64,000 nt of DNA. It comes from Trichinella spiralis. Its lineage: Eukaryota; Nematoda; Enoplea; Trichinellida; Trichinellidae. The position numbers and the translations under genes are program-made. The stretch lies in assembly GCA_000181795.3 (NCBI GenBank), contig CM012954.1:15423203-15487202 (forward strand). The letters are read 5' to 3'. Below the pieces are notes generated by a model. The model searched no databases and had not been told where the DNA came from. It saw only the letters and a program-made list of their open reading frames with translations. Positions 14,501-26,857 of this stretch are shown here, in pieces; positions within the stretch are counted from its first letter, which is position 1; each line of letters starts with the position of its first letter.

Positions 14501-17500
14501 TGGGTGGGTCTTGGGTAATTATTGCAGGGCGAGATGATCAATCGTAATTATTGCAATGGAAACAAAAACTTTTTTGTTTAAATATTTTGTTCCAAAGTGG
14601 ATCAGATATTTTTAATAATAGAAATGTGAATATTTGAAGAAAAAAGTTTATTTTTTTTTGTTTATTCTTCTTCAACATATTCAAAATGTGAAAAGCAATA
14701 TCGCATTGCTTATTGCTGCTGCTTCGAGGCTTTGTCGCCGTCAAGTAGTGACAGAAACAGATGAGAGAATTGAAAATTAATCGAAGAAATTGAGAAAGTG
14801 AATTTTTCACCGAGTGAAGGAAGAAGCTTTCGAGTGAATTGATGAATTTGTGAGTGAAAGAGGAAAAAGGATAGAGACCATCTATATCTATATGTATATC
14901 TATATATATAATATAATCTATGTGCTAGATGGTCGGCTTGCTAGAAGTTGTTCCCTTTTGAACTGAACTGAAGTGAAGAATGCACTTTATTGTTGTCGGG
15001 CATTAGAAAATTTCAAATTGTGCTAAAAGGCATGCCAGATGTGACGAAATATACGCCTGTTCAACGTTGGCATGTTTTGTTCTTTTTCAATGTTGGCGGC
15101 TGGCAAATTTTTTGGACAAATAAAAAGCAAGTGCTTGAAAATTTCGCAAGATTGATCGATCCAACTGACGATCCGTGTTGCACAACAGTGCCAACAATAT
15201 AAGGCGCAAATTGTAAAAATGCCCCTCAGTATATATATATAATACGCAAATTTTTTCTTATCACTTAAGTTAATTGATAAGCAAGTAGAACCGTTGAAAT
15301 TAATTGATTTTTCCAAGCAGCTTTTATTATTTCATCATCCTTTTTATAAAAATTTATCTTCTATTGTTTGTTTATTTTATTTTACGATAAAATTGCTTGG
15401 TCAAAGTGTTGTTTTTTTAAATTTGATTTGATAAAGTCTTCGATGATGCTTGGATAATTACTTTTTTTCTATACGAACATTTTACGAGTCATCTTCGAAT
15501 TTTCATTGTGTTAATTGAAAAAGTACTATTTCCAGTTGAATGGATAATAGTAGAGAAGCTGTTTTTCTTTGCATGTAATGAAATTGTTAAATGATTAACA
15601 AAAGGGAAATTATATGTGCTTTGTGGGGGAAAAATACAATTGTTTAAAAATTATTTGTTCTAAATTCAAGGTGATCGATTTGGAATGAAATTTCTCTTTA
15701 TCCGGTATTTGGTTATCAGTAAAATGATAATTTTCTTTTCTTAAGTTTATTATAAATAAATATTAATGTTGATGAGGAGGAAAAAGAAAAGAAAGAGAAT
15801 AGGAAGAAACTGTGAAAAAGAAGTTATAAAGATATTCATTATATATATATATGGTTGAAGAAATGGGTTAACAGAATCAACAGCAGGGAAAAAAGCAAGC
15901 CGGCAAGCAGGCAGGCAGTTAAATAGATGGATGGATAGATTAAAGCAATTAAATAGTCAACTCGAGGTCGTAACGTTAGCTCAACGGTTAGCTGTGTGAA
16001 AAGCGGAAACAGTTGGTGGCGTTTATCTGTCGGTTGGCATCAGTTCGCGCCGGAAACGGCTTTGTTTTGTCCTGTTAGAAAGAGCACATTTCCTTGGAAA
16101 TTTATGCTTCATAATTAAAAGCTAGAAAAATGGCGGGGGGGGGAGAGATGGAGATGGAAATGGAGAGAGAGAGAAAGCAAAGAAGCCCCGAAAAAAGCGC
16201 CCCACTGGTCGCGGCTGTTATTAGCCCAGTTGAATGAAAGCTTCAATCGTGTCAGGTGACACAAATTTGAAGCTTTTCATTCATTCGTTGTTGTTCCAAA
16301 AGCACGTTGTGCTGTTCTTTCATTGGTTGGTCATTTTCATTTTTGGGCGGTGCCGATTTATTTCGTCTCGAACGTGGGCGTTTGTAGTTAGTTGTGCGTG
16401 GCTATTATAATTTCTTGTAAATCTTATTGGCTTATATTTTGCTTTTCCAATTGTCTACTTATTCCATCCATTGTTGCTACTTGCTGCCATTTAATTTCTG
16501 CTGCTTCTGCTTCTTTTTACCGTTGCTTCTTAATTTCTTCCCCCTCTCCCTCTCCCTCTCTTTCTCTGTTGCTGCATATTGCTGCTGCTGCTGCTCCTGC
16601 TGCCGCCGCTGCTACTGCTGTTTGCTGTTGCTGCTGCTTCTATTGCCGCTGCTGTTACCGCTGCTTCTGCCGCCGCTGCTGATTATGATGATGACAATGA
16701 TGATGATGATGATGATGATGATGAGAATTAGAATGATGATGATGCATCTGCTTGGTGTGCTGATGCTTTTGCACGCGCGTTTATGTTAGCGACTCTGACG
16801 GACGCGACGCTTCGTCCGCTTTAAACTTTTCAGTTTTTCTTCTACTCCGCTAAACTTGAACCTTCGATCGAACGGCGCAGTCGGTTCTCTTTTCCTTTTA
16901 TAATAATACTGTTTTATTTTTTTTCTATTTTTATTTATTTGTTTATTTATTTATTCAAATTCTGTAACTGTTCTCATCTTCTTCTTCTTCTTCGTACGCA
17001 TTAGGTTTTGTTGCATTTGTTTGTTTTTCAAATTTAAATCCCTTTTTTAATTTAATCATTTTTTTATTTTTTTTTTATCATTTTATTTTCTTTACTTATT
17101 TATTTAAATCAGATTTAAAAATTATTCAGTGGTTGAAATGAACAATTGCCACGTTTTATTGCGAATCAACTCGATACCTCTGCGCCGATTTTTCTCCATA
17201 GTTTTGTCCTTACTTTTAGTACTTTTCGTTTGTTTATTTCTTTGAATTTTTTTCTATTCTTTCAAAAAGTCTCATCGGGAGTGCTTATTATATTTGTGTT
17301 CAGCAAAGCTTTTTTGTCGACATGGGTTGCATCTTGTCCATTAGTCAGGTGAGATTTGGATTTTGGAACTTGCAACTAATTGTTATTTTATATATGTACG
17401 ATTTAGTTCTACTGTATATATTTATATATTTATTTATTTATGCAGTCAGTAACATGAAAAGGAAAATTACAGCAGCAGTAATAAAATAAATAATCAATGG

Positions 17501-18634
17501 CATTTTTAGATATATATGTATATTGCAGGATTATAAAATGAAAAGTAAATATGTGATTATTTTAGCATTTTTTTGAATCGTTGAATCCTTTGCAAGGATT
17601 CAGTAGTAAAAACGATTTGGAAGCTTATTTGTACAATCGGTCGCTGGAAATTGAACCCAAAGAGACGGATAAGCCGCCTAATTTTGTAATATCTATCTGT
17701 TTGTTTATTTATAATTGTTCAATATGTGTTTTTTTGACTGTTAGGCTCCTCTGCGAAAGTATTCGTTGAAATCTCCTGGAATAAAGCCGCAAAAAGTGTC
17801 TCAGCACATGAAACACAAGTGCGCCTCGGCGTCGCCGACAATGCTTTTCACACCGTTGATCGGCTATGGGTATGTATTTAAAAAAAAAATTTTGTTTTTT
17901 ATTTTTGAAAATTTTAAATAATTTTCTTGTTTAATCCCATTTTGAGGCGAGATAGACAAGGCGGGGGTACATCGGCTACACTGCCGTTGCGTCGAACACC
18001 GAACACTGCTCCGGCTTCACCGACTTTCAAGGAAACTAGCATTTTCGCAATTGTGGAAATCAATCCAGGTAAGAATTTTAAAATATGAAATATTTTCATC
18101 TTCATTACGTTTTTGTATTGATATATTTTTTGTCGTAGGGATGACTGAGGGGATTGTTCAGTTTTGAATAGTAATCTTTATATCAGCTTTTGTGGGAAGT
18201 GGATTTTTATTTTTATTCATTATCTGGTTTTATAATTCATTGTTTTACGTGTTATTTTTAAAAATTCATCAAAATTGTATCTTCTGTTTCTACAGATTTT
18301 TTCAAATCTGCCCAATTTTTAACGAAGAATATGTAGGCTTTATTTATTATTTGCTTTCACTGATTTTCTCTTTATGCAAATAACTCACTTCTTTATTGTA
18401 ATTTTTTTTCTGTTCACTGAATACAAAACAATTGATAATTTGTTGGCAACATTTTTCACATTGATATGCTTCTTCTTCTTTTTTCTTTCTGTTGTTTACG
18501 TTGATTGACAGCAGATGCCGGTTGATATTTTTTCTTACCTTTGATTTCCGGAAATTGTCAAAGCGGCTATGTAAAAGCTGAATGGAAGAAGTGAAACAAT
18601 CGCCCTCTACTTATATCATTTAGCTGTGTAGTAG

Positions 18635-18675
<41 letters not shown>

Positions 18676-19396
18676 CGGACCATAATCAGTGGTAGTAGTA
18701 AGGTTTGTGAATAGTATTGAATGGGGATAGCGAGCTTTGATGGTCGGTTGTTCCATCACTAGTGATACAGGTAGTACAGGTTGGGCAAGCACAGGTATCG
18801 GCAGCGTCATCAGCAACATGAGAGCTCCCACAAGTCACGATATGGAATATTGGAGAAAAGAGCAGGCGCCTACAAACCAGCCAACATTAATTTCAGCCGG
18901 GTCGAAGGGGCAATGCTTCGGAAACGAGGAAGCCATCAATATCAACGAATGAAAAGATAGGAGCAGCAAAAAGATCCCAAAAATAAACACTTGCACTCAC
19001 CNNNNNNNNNNGTAGTAGTAGTAGTAGTAGTAGTAGTAGTAACTAGTAATGAATGGTGATAGTGAGCATTAATGAATAGTAGTAGTAGTAGCAGTAGTAG
19101 TAGTAGTAGTAGTAGTAAGTGCAGCGGAAACAGCAGCATCAACAGCAGTAGTGAAAATCGTAGTAGTGTGTGAAGTGTGATGTTGACGAAAAGCGCAGGC
19201 GCTTTACAAACTAGCCAGTTGTTGTTGCTGAATGGGTGAAAAGGGAGAATTTTGAATGAAACGAGCTGCGCATTTACGTTCAACCTGATGAAAAGATAGC
19301 TGATGAACTTTTGATAGTTAAAAATGTAAAACTGCACACAACAGATAGGGATTCTATTATTATTGTTGGTGAAAAATGAATTTCTAAATTATTATG

Positions 19397-19447
<51 letters not shown>

Positions 19448-21128
19448 TGATTTATTTATTTTTATTCTATTAATGTGATTGTTGACTGTTTTTCATTTCA
19501 GCTTCTGAAACCACACCTGTTTCTTTTCTTCTAAGAATATGTGACATTTCAGATATTGCTTGTGCAAAATATATGTATCTTTTTGTTTGATTGAATTAAT
19601 GTTCTCCTTTGTATGTGATGATGAGATGAGATTTTTTTTGTAGATTGAAATATTGATATTTGGAAGTTTTATTTGTAATCATTTCTGTTGTGAAATTTAT
19701 CATGATTTTTTTTGGGGGGGGGGGACGAGGAATAGAAGCTTATTATTTGAACTTTTTACTTTTGCTAAATAATTATCAACTTTAAAAGTGGTAAAATTAA
19801 TCGAAAGTTTTCATATATTATATTCGATCTTGGGAAAGATATTGTTAATTAATTGATCGTGTGCTTTTACAAGATTGTCTTAGTGTATGCAACTAGTTAA
19901 GCATCTTCAAAATGTTAATCTTTACAAATGACGTTAAGGTGAACAACCGAAACATGTGGCCGACGTGACAGAACCATCGCAAAGAGCTTTCAGTTCAACA
20001 CAGCAGCCGCAGCAGCAGTTGATACGTTTGGAAAAACGTACCAGGAAACATTCGCATCCCATGACGTTGGTCAACAGCCATGCCGGTGAATCATCTTCGA
20101 TTCCGTGCGGTACAATTGGCTGCTTGGCACCACCGATTCCACCGAGACAGTTGAAAACTACTGGTAGCTCGACAACACCCACCGCCACTTCTACCACGAC
20201 GATTGCTGCTGCAATCAGTAATAATAATCATCATCATCAACTTTCACCGGTGAGTAATAGCCCAGTAGTGGACGGTGGTACGGTTCGCTTCGGTTTCAAA
20301 AATCCAATGATCACAACAACGACCACAATGACCATTGCCAACAGCATCACTTGCACCACTACCAACGCCACCACCACCACCACCATCGTCGGTAACACTG
20401 CAAACACCAGTGCAACACTGTCCACTTTCGCTTTTCGCTTTCCGGAATTGAAATCTTCTTCCGACTTGATCGACATCACAGAAGAAACGACGACGGTCAC
20501 TTGTGCAGCACCTAGACCGGCCATTCCTCCCAGGAATAGCTCATTAGCACAAAGTCCGAAAGCGATCAGCCTACCTCATCCATTGAGATTTGTATCTACA
20601 TTGCCAGTGAACAGCACCACCACCACCACTACACTGGATGAAAGTCGATATGAAAATCGTGAACAATTGGCTTCGTCGACAATTGTCACTAGAAATAAGA
20701 ACAAGAGCAATATTAATAATATTAATAATAATAATAATAATAACGTGAATAATATTCTTGTTCAACCTGTTGCTAAAGTAGCACCGGAACCGTCGTCGTC
20801 GTCGTCGTCTTCTTCTATGAAGCGAGATCAAGTGGAAATTATCACTGTTGGTAATTCGGTTAAATTTCCCCCACCCATACCGCCAAAATCATCGACCAAA
20901 GGTGGTGGTGATACGTCAACTATTCCTCCACCTCGACCCCCGAAACGGTATGTATGCCTTTATTATTTATGAAATTTATGCATCTGTATGTGCACTTTGT
21001 GAGAAGATGTATTATTTGTTTTCAGCGTACCTGTGGAAAAATCTGACCACGCACCACCATTGCCTCCGAAAACTTATAAACAGAAGCAATGGCCGTCTAA
21101 GAAAATGGGAAATCATTTTCCAAAATGA
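8532..21128 (+). CDS. sos-1: Son of sevenless (SOS) Ras guanine-nucleotide exchange factor
   Basis: SOS loads Ras with GTP downstream of receptor tyrosine kinases. I model 24 coding exons: 8532-8891, 8948-9031, 9082-9162, 9215-9568, 9632-9742, 9814-9912, 9976-10106, 10159-10289, 10630-10698, 10801-10989, 11155-11359, 11456-11575, 11692-11937, 12000-12159, 12226-12327, 12404-12559, 13270-13452, 13519-13639, 13714-13934, 17566-17685, 17745-17869, 17947-18068, 19939-20947 and 21026-21128. These close to 1533 aa. Domain order is as in animal SOS: N-terminal histone folds, DH ([20 protein letters not shown]), PH ([17 protein letters not shown]), REM ([19 protein letters not shown]) and the Cdc25 RasGEF domain ([21 protein letters not shown] to [20 protein letters not shown]). 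The Ser/Thr-rich tail has SH3-binding motifs ([40 protein letters not shown]) for a GRB2-type adaptor. Introns 13935-17565 and 18069-19938 are unusually large. Confidence 0.97.
16232..16282. repeat. Long imperfect palindrome in SOS intron
   Basis: The left arm GAATGAAAGCTTCAA (from 16232) is the reverse complement of the right arm TTGAAGCTTTTCATTC, with one extra T. Between them sits an inner perfect palindrome, GTGTCA-GG-TGACAC, whose centre reads CAGGTG. The symmetry is directly visible. What it does is unknown. Confidence 0.8.
16559..16745. repeat. CTG/CCG and GAT trinucleotide repeat field
   Basis: Imperfect ctg/ccg triplets run from about 16571 to 16680, followed by gat triplets to about 16745. 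A ccctct pyrimidine tract lies just upstream. The open frames through it are low-complexity artefacts (long runs of Cys/Ala or Leu). Confidence 0.85.
18631..19217. repeat. Diverged direct duplication (unit about 330 bp) with (GTA)n, interrupted by gap
   Basis: Two copies of the same series of landmarks can be followed at a constant offset of about 330 bp. attgaatggggatagcgagc (18716) recurs as a diverged aatgaatggtgatagtgagc (about 19046). The stretch gaaaagagcaggcgcc (18855) recurs as gaaaagcgcaggcgct (19187). acaaaccagcca recurs as acaaactagcca, and gaaaagatagg (about 18952) recurs as gaaaagatagc (about 19290). Each copy begins with a (GTA)n array. Confidence 0.7.
19002..19011. other. Assembly gap (10 N)
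   Basis: Ten unknown bases abut a (GTA)n array inside the SOS intron. The gap size is probably nominal. It lies between two diverged direct repeats, so collapsed copies are possible. Confidence 0.95.
19397..19446. repeat. (CA)n-(TA)n microsatellite
   Basis: About seven CA units are followed by about eighteen TA units in the SOS intron. Confidence 0.95.
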
Positions 21129-22596
21129 ATGAATGAAAAGAATTGAAAAATTCGGCACGGGTTTGGTTGGCCTTTCTTTATTGGATTACTTACAATTATT
21201 GATTTTCATTTTTTGTTCATCGTCATCCCATGTTTTTTACATTTCGCCGTTCTTCTGCTAATATCTAAATATAAACGTACGTACGTGTGTATTATTCTTT
21301 TCTTTTTTCCCCTTTCATCTGCTGTCACTGTCGTCATCTGTGCTGCCAGCTAGCAGCACATCATGTTGTTTGTTGCTTTACTTCATTATTATTATTATTA
21401 TTATTAATTTCATATTTCTTTTCCGTCACACTTGACACACCAGTTGGTGGTTTTTGTTGTGGCTAATTAATTTTGCAGAGTCGAGCTTAGAGTGGTTCAT
21501 TGTAGTCATTTTTGTTTTTTTATTAATTATTATTAATATCTTTCGTGACCGTGGTGATTCGTTTGCTCTCTCTCTCTTACTGAAAATGGTGCTCGTATTT
21601 TTTGTTTCATTCATAAAAACTGATTCATGATGAATTTCTTTTTTTCCATCTTTATTGTTGCTGATCAAGAGAAGATATAATTTTTCGGTTTCAACCATCA
21701 GCTTTTTCTTCGATACTGCTATTTCACAAATTTGGTGGCTCACATTTGAACGTCTTTTCTTTTCTTTGTTTGGTTGTTTTGGTTTCCATCGTTAATTATT
21801 TTGATCGATGAACAGAGAAGAAATTGCACAAGCTTAATAATAATAATAATAATAAATATTATGATAAATGAAAAACAATATTCATCATCAAGCGGAAGAA
21901 CGAGCGGCGATGTACTGACTGACTGTTGTGAGGAGGATTCTCATTTTTTATTTTCTCTCATTGAAATTTTCTTCCGGTTTGAATTATTATCTATCCCACG
22001 TCCAGACATTTGGATATCAAAATGATATATAATTTCATTTTTTGTTACGATTGATTCTTTTCCACCACAATCTTCTTCTCTGTTATTATTAAAACAATGA
22101 GATGAAAAATGCTTTTTGTGCGCGCATTTCCCGTTGATTTGCAATTCTCGCCCCTCCCTCCCTCCCCCCTTGGCGGCGGCTGGCTTTCAGTCTCATTTGT
22201 CAGCTGTCAGTATCCAGTCGATTTTGCTTAGAGCTGTTGTATGAAGTGAACATTTTTGAAAGAAAAAACATACATGCACGTTCCACATTTTTGCTAAATA
22301 CGTTCAGGACGAAAACAACAACAACATTTTCAACTACTTAATAATAAACGTGCAACATTTTCATTTTGTTTACTTGTTTGTTTTCTCAATTCTGCACTGA
22401 AATTGTTCTAGTGTAATAGCAATCATTTCCACTGGCAAGCAAAAGATACCAACGTACTGTGTGCGTGTGTGCGCAAGATATAGATGTACAGAACAGAGGA
22501 TGCAGAGAGATTGTATAAGTAAGCCTGATTGATTGATCTTCTTATTCTTTATTCTTCGTCTTCTTTTTTCGTTGATTAAATTAGGAACAAAATTCA
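21129..22596. other. Convergent intergenic region SOS / xylosyltransferase
   Basis: This is the 3' side of both genes, AT-rich with ATT/AAT triplet runs near 21383 and 21837. A minus-strand AATAAA at 22548-22553 fits the xylosyltransferase 3' end. The frames on it are AT-driven and show no homology I recognise. Confidence 0.5.
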
Positions 22597-25500
22597 TCAA
22601 CGGGCAGGCAACAACAACAACAACTGTGAAATTGATTCAGCCGAATGAGAGCTCCAGTCGGTCGAATTACAGTCAACGCGGTAGGCTTGATGCAAGTCCC
22701 GGGCACACTGACTCACCGTGAAGAAGTGCGGTGAGCTGACGGGGATGGGGTTCGGTTTGCCGATCAGGCAGGCACTTTTGATCGAAAAGAATGGATCCAA
22801 GATCCGTGCCAACTTCTCCATTAGAAGTTCGTTGGGATCGATGACCGGAAACGACATCTCGGCCAGAAGCTCGTCATTGTTCATCTGAACTCTCACCGAC
22901 CAGATGCCATCTTCGGACAGACCGATTTGCTTTTGCAAGTGAACAACAACAACACCACCGGATGCGTTCGCTTTGAACTGTTGCTCTTGCACTTCTGAAA
23001 AACAGAATTATCAAATTGTGCACAAAAAATTGGCAGACGATGATGTGATGGTGAGTGGGTGAATGAATGGAAATCTCTATAACCGTCAATTCGACCGTCC
23101 GGCGTTGACCAGACCACCGTTATTGAGCTGAGGTTCTCCTTCCCGTTGGACAGAGCCATCGACCAACGCTGACGCAAAAAGGGACGGTCATGTTTAGCCA
23201 CAATTGCCACGTAATCGCGCAACATCTCTTCCTTGACATCATATTCATTACCAAGCTGCAATGTTTGTTGCAAAAGACCAAAAAAATAAATAGCAGAAGA
23301 AGGGGAAAACAAATATATATATATATATATATACCTGAATGTCCAGTAGATGATTTTTGGACAAATTTCCACTGCCGAAGGTAATTTTGCGTTGTCGTTG
23401 GAGACGAATTTCGGCAAACCACTGAAAAGATGCACCGTGCAGAGGAGCCGCTGGTTCAGATCGACAAGTTCCACCAATGCTGATCAGCAAGTCCATCAAT
23501 TCAGCGTTGGATTGTTTGAAGAGGTTGAACTGAAGCACACGTTCCACTGGACAGTCGACCGACTGGACAGCGTTGCAGGAAGTTGGTTGAAACAAATAAC
23601 GTCGACCAACGTGAGCAGCGTAGTCGAAAAATCGTCTCATCCTCGGATTCAGCGACTGGAGCTGGTCGTCGACGTGGTGAAACTCATTCTGCCAGTATGG
23701 AAATGAGCTCGCTGGGTAGGCCGAATCACCGTTTCCGTTGGCAACCGTTCGTTCCAGTTGGACAATGATTCGCAGGTCGATCAAGGGGTCGAATTTTCGT
23801 GCGAAGAATTGCAAGCCACTACCCCCTTTGGTCACTTTCCGCAGACGATCCCAGTCGGCCATGCGGAACACGTTCGGACTGCAGCCGCACCAGTCGACCA
23901 CGTTCAAGTGTTGGCAGTTGCAGCCACGCTTGCGGTGCCAGTTGGTGAGTTTCAAATTGGAATTGACTATCCGGTCGCAGAAGGGGCTGTTTTGCGCCAA
24001 CGTGTGGAAAAACGTCTCCAACGGGAGCAGAGCGTTTTGGAAAAATTGCCTCAAACCACTGACCAGCTGGTCGTCGTGTTCGTGAACGGCGTATGCGACC
24101 AGGCTGCGGTGTAGGATCAGCCAATCCGATCCACCGTCCACACGTACACCTTTCGGCAATTGCCTCTCAGCCAAGCGCCACATGTGGTTGTCGCATTCGA
24201 CGAACAATTTGCCCAGACCCTGGCGCCTGACGAAAGCGACCGTCGTGTCGCCGTGGCTTCTCAGGAAGCTGGTGCCGTTGCAGTTGCCCAGCAACGAGGC
24301 CAACTCGTCCACTGGTCGCAGTGGCATGTCCGATTCGCTGAGATTTACCAAATATTCCCAATCCGAGGACAGTTGCAACAGTTCGTCAGCACTGGATAAG
24401 AACATTTTCAACAACGAGGCACCGCCCCATATTGTGGGAAATCGTCGCGTTAGCACGTGAAAATTCGTAGCTGAAATGCTTTTCTGCAACGATATCATTT
24501 CTCTGTACATGTGATTTTGTCGCTGAAACAAACAACAAGTCTTTGGAAATTGCCTTTCGAATAAACAATCTTACAGAATCGACATGCACCAAATAGATGT
24601 GTTCAGGTCGGTATATCAGTCGTAACAAACGTACAACTTGTCTCACAGCACGACCATTCAGTTGAAGTAAAAAAGCTATTTTTGCCGGCTTTGTGTTCAC
24701 CTTCAACAATTCACTCCTTTTCAATTTCACCTTTGGTGGATCTAAAAATAACACAGACAAAAAAAACTAACGTATAACGTTCGATCGTGAAAATTTTCTC
24801 AATTACTGTAGGTTTTTTATTAACTGGAAAGTAATATAAAAACATATTGAAATTATTCACTGTAAAGGCATAAAAATGCACACCTTTGTAACCAGTATGA
24901 TATACAGCAATTGCGTTGAAACCGCCGCATGCTGTCGACGAATTAGCCGGGCATGGATGAGTTTCGCAAAACCCAGTTTCCAGTTTCAGACCAAGTTTTA
25001 AATTGGACACTTTGCCACAAAAGCATTCTTCACCAAATTCGACGCCTGAAATTATCCTGCTCAAATACGAAAAACGGATTATCCGTTCGAGTGTGCTTCA
25101 CCGGCAATGGTACAGCCCAACTGAAAGCAATAATCAACGCAGGCGTTAATGGAATTGAAATTGCCGATTCGTATGCCAGCAGAATTCAATAATCGCTTCT
25201 TCCGACTGTCAGCGTAGCATCCCAAATTTCGCAGACGCCAAGAACTTTCTGCAATAACAGACAACATTTGCAATCAATTTTTCAACAATTAAGTGTTTGG
25301 CAAAAATTATGCGTCAAAGAAAAACCAAACTTTCCACACACACCTTCATATGGACAAGACCGATGCAGTGCAGCGGGATACAGTGAACCTTTCAAATGGG
25401 AACAATAGGCGTTAATTATTTGCTGTTTGCAGCTTTCAGATTGTGCTCTTTTCAATGCCTTTTCAGTTTCGACACTGAGATTGCATCTCGCGGTAACAAA

Positions 25501-25728
25501 CAATGGTCGTTTAAACCATTTAAAATTTGCTATAAATTCCTATAGTGAAAAATCAATAAATTTCCATATCAAAAAAGCTACAGTTTAAAAAGGCTGTAAA
25601 ACCTCAGCATCTCTTTCAGCAGAGTAGTAAAGGTAAAGAACATTAACGTAAAATAAGCAAGTAATTAAAATGCCAAATGCAACATGACAAGACCATCGCT
25701 TCCAACCGAAAGACGGTATAATGCGCAT
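22597..25728 (-). CDS. sqv-6: Peptide O-xylosyltransferase (GT14 with WSC domain)
   Basis: This enzyme transfers xylose from UDP-xylose to serine of proteoglycan core proteins, the first step of the glycosaminoglycan linker, in the Golgi/ER. There are eight coding exons: 25603-25728, 25344-25539, 25102-25248, 24884-25045, 24575-24741, 23335-24522, 23084-23255 and 22597-22994, giving 851 aa. Residues 15-35 are a type II signal anchor (HVAFGILITCLFYVNVLYLYY). A WSC domain follows (LGCYADSRKK, VEFGEECFCGK, CPANSSTACGG). The GT14 catalytic domain runs from KIAFLLQLNGRAVRQVVRLL through LVHVDS, PTIWGGASLL, VNLSESDMPLRP, CDNHMWRL, VDGGSDWLILHR and NSPFCDRIVNSNLKLTNWHRK to VVDWCGCSP. The C-terminal XylT domain ends with a Cys-rich CARDLHQAYRVDC...WSSHS motif. 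The domain set matches invertebrate xylosyltransferases, and the frame is intact. Confidence 0.96.
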
Positions 25729-26857
25729 CGAATTTTGCTTTTCACGTTTCTCTCAGCAATAAAAAATTCAGCAGTGAATAATGTTTATATATTCAATTAT
25801 TGGCAAGCCATCGGATAAGCGATATGCTTTCAATATTAGCGGTAAGAATACTGTCAATTTATTGTACGATACCAAAGTATTAATTCATACGGTATGCAAT
25901 TTACTGACTATTGTAATTTGCAGTACAGTTCAAATCATTTGTATTATAGAGATTTTATTTATTATTATCAATTAGTATTATTTTAAATTAAAATTTTCAC
26001 AATGTGCAGGTACAAAAAAATTATGCAAATAAAAAGGAAAAGCAGGTAAATGTAAATTATTATATGGTAATAATATTATTGATTTATTTTGATTGTTGGG
26101 TAATTTGTTTTTTATCTGTACAAAGCAAATTATTCATGTAAATATATAAGAAATCAATTACTTTTAGGTGCAGCCATTTTTATGTAAAGTTTTTTTCTCA
26201 GTAATAAAATAATATTCAATTGAAAATATTCGTACAATTGCACCAGATGTAGAGTTATTCAGTTTTTTCTTTATAAAAGTGCATATTACTTAAAATATAT
26301 TACATTTATAAATGAATAAAAATGATTGTACTTTTTTTCTATTTTTGAATGATAAATACTGTGGTTTCAAAATACAGAAATTTTTATTATTACTTGAAGA
26401 TCACATATACTTTCAATTAAGCAGCGATGTTTCAAGTGCAGTGTTGCTTTATGCCGGTGATCGTTTTAAAATGTTCCAACTCCTGGTACTTTCAGTTGGT
26501 TTAATTTGATCGCGAAGCAGATTTATTTTTTTTGTTCTGTTTGCTTTCAGAGCTGTTACGTTTGTTCGATGAGCATCACTTGATTTGTTCGAGTGAATTT
26601 CTGTTCAATTCGGGTGTTTTTTTCCAATGAAACTTAACGTTCACTTTCACCGATTTACAAGAAATTATTAGCGTTCAAAGCGACTTTGCGGTACTGAATA
26701 TTCTGCAGATTTGTGGATCTGAGATTGAAAAATAGTCGGACGTTTCCACCAATTGACTTCAAATTTAGGTTCCCTTTTTTTGTAATGCTGTTTCAAGCGT
26801 TTGAAATATTCATTTCGATGGGCAATTAAGTTCCATGTTCTTTTCGACTTGCCAACG
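25729..26857. other. Divergent intergenic region
   Basis: This lies between the divergently transcribed xylosyltransferase (minus) and CDF transporter (plus) genes, so it should carry both promoters. It is AT-rich. Two 64-65 codon frames (25781-25975, 26312-26509) have no recognisable features and are not called. Confidence 0.45.

Larger units (their letters stand above)
13935..17565 (+). other. Large SOS intron (3.6 kb)
   Basis: This intron separates the end of the RasGEF domain from the proline-rich tail exons. It contains an unexplained 70-codon frame (14990-15202), tetranucleotide repeats around 15896-15940, and a GC-richer block at about 15950-16400 with a long palindrome. A polypyrimidine and CTG/CCG/GAT repeat field lies at about 16540-16745. 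No recognised gene lies within it on either strand. Confidence 0.8.
18069..19938 (+). other. Repeat-rich SOS intron (1.9 kb)
   Basis: This is the second-largest SOS intron. It holds (GTA)n microsatellites, an assembly gap, a diverged direct duplication around the gap, a long (CA)n-(TA)n tract and a poly-G run near 19713-19722. I see no coding exon within it. Confidence 0.8.

Noticed and set aside
16392-16789. Long Cys/Ala- and Leu-rich frames
   Set aside because: They are translations of CTG/CCG/GAT microsatellites inside the SOS intron, with no homology or start context.
19956-20972. A 338-codon Thr/Asn-rich frame that could be called a separate gene
   Set aside because: It splices in phase to the preceding exons and to the final exon of SOS, and it carries the PPIPPR-type SH3 motifs of the SOS tail.
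23583-24399. Several 60-118 codon plus-strand frames opposite the xylosyltransferase
   Set aside because: They are shadows of a GC-rich 1188-bp catalytic exon on the minus strand.
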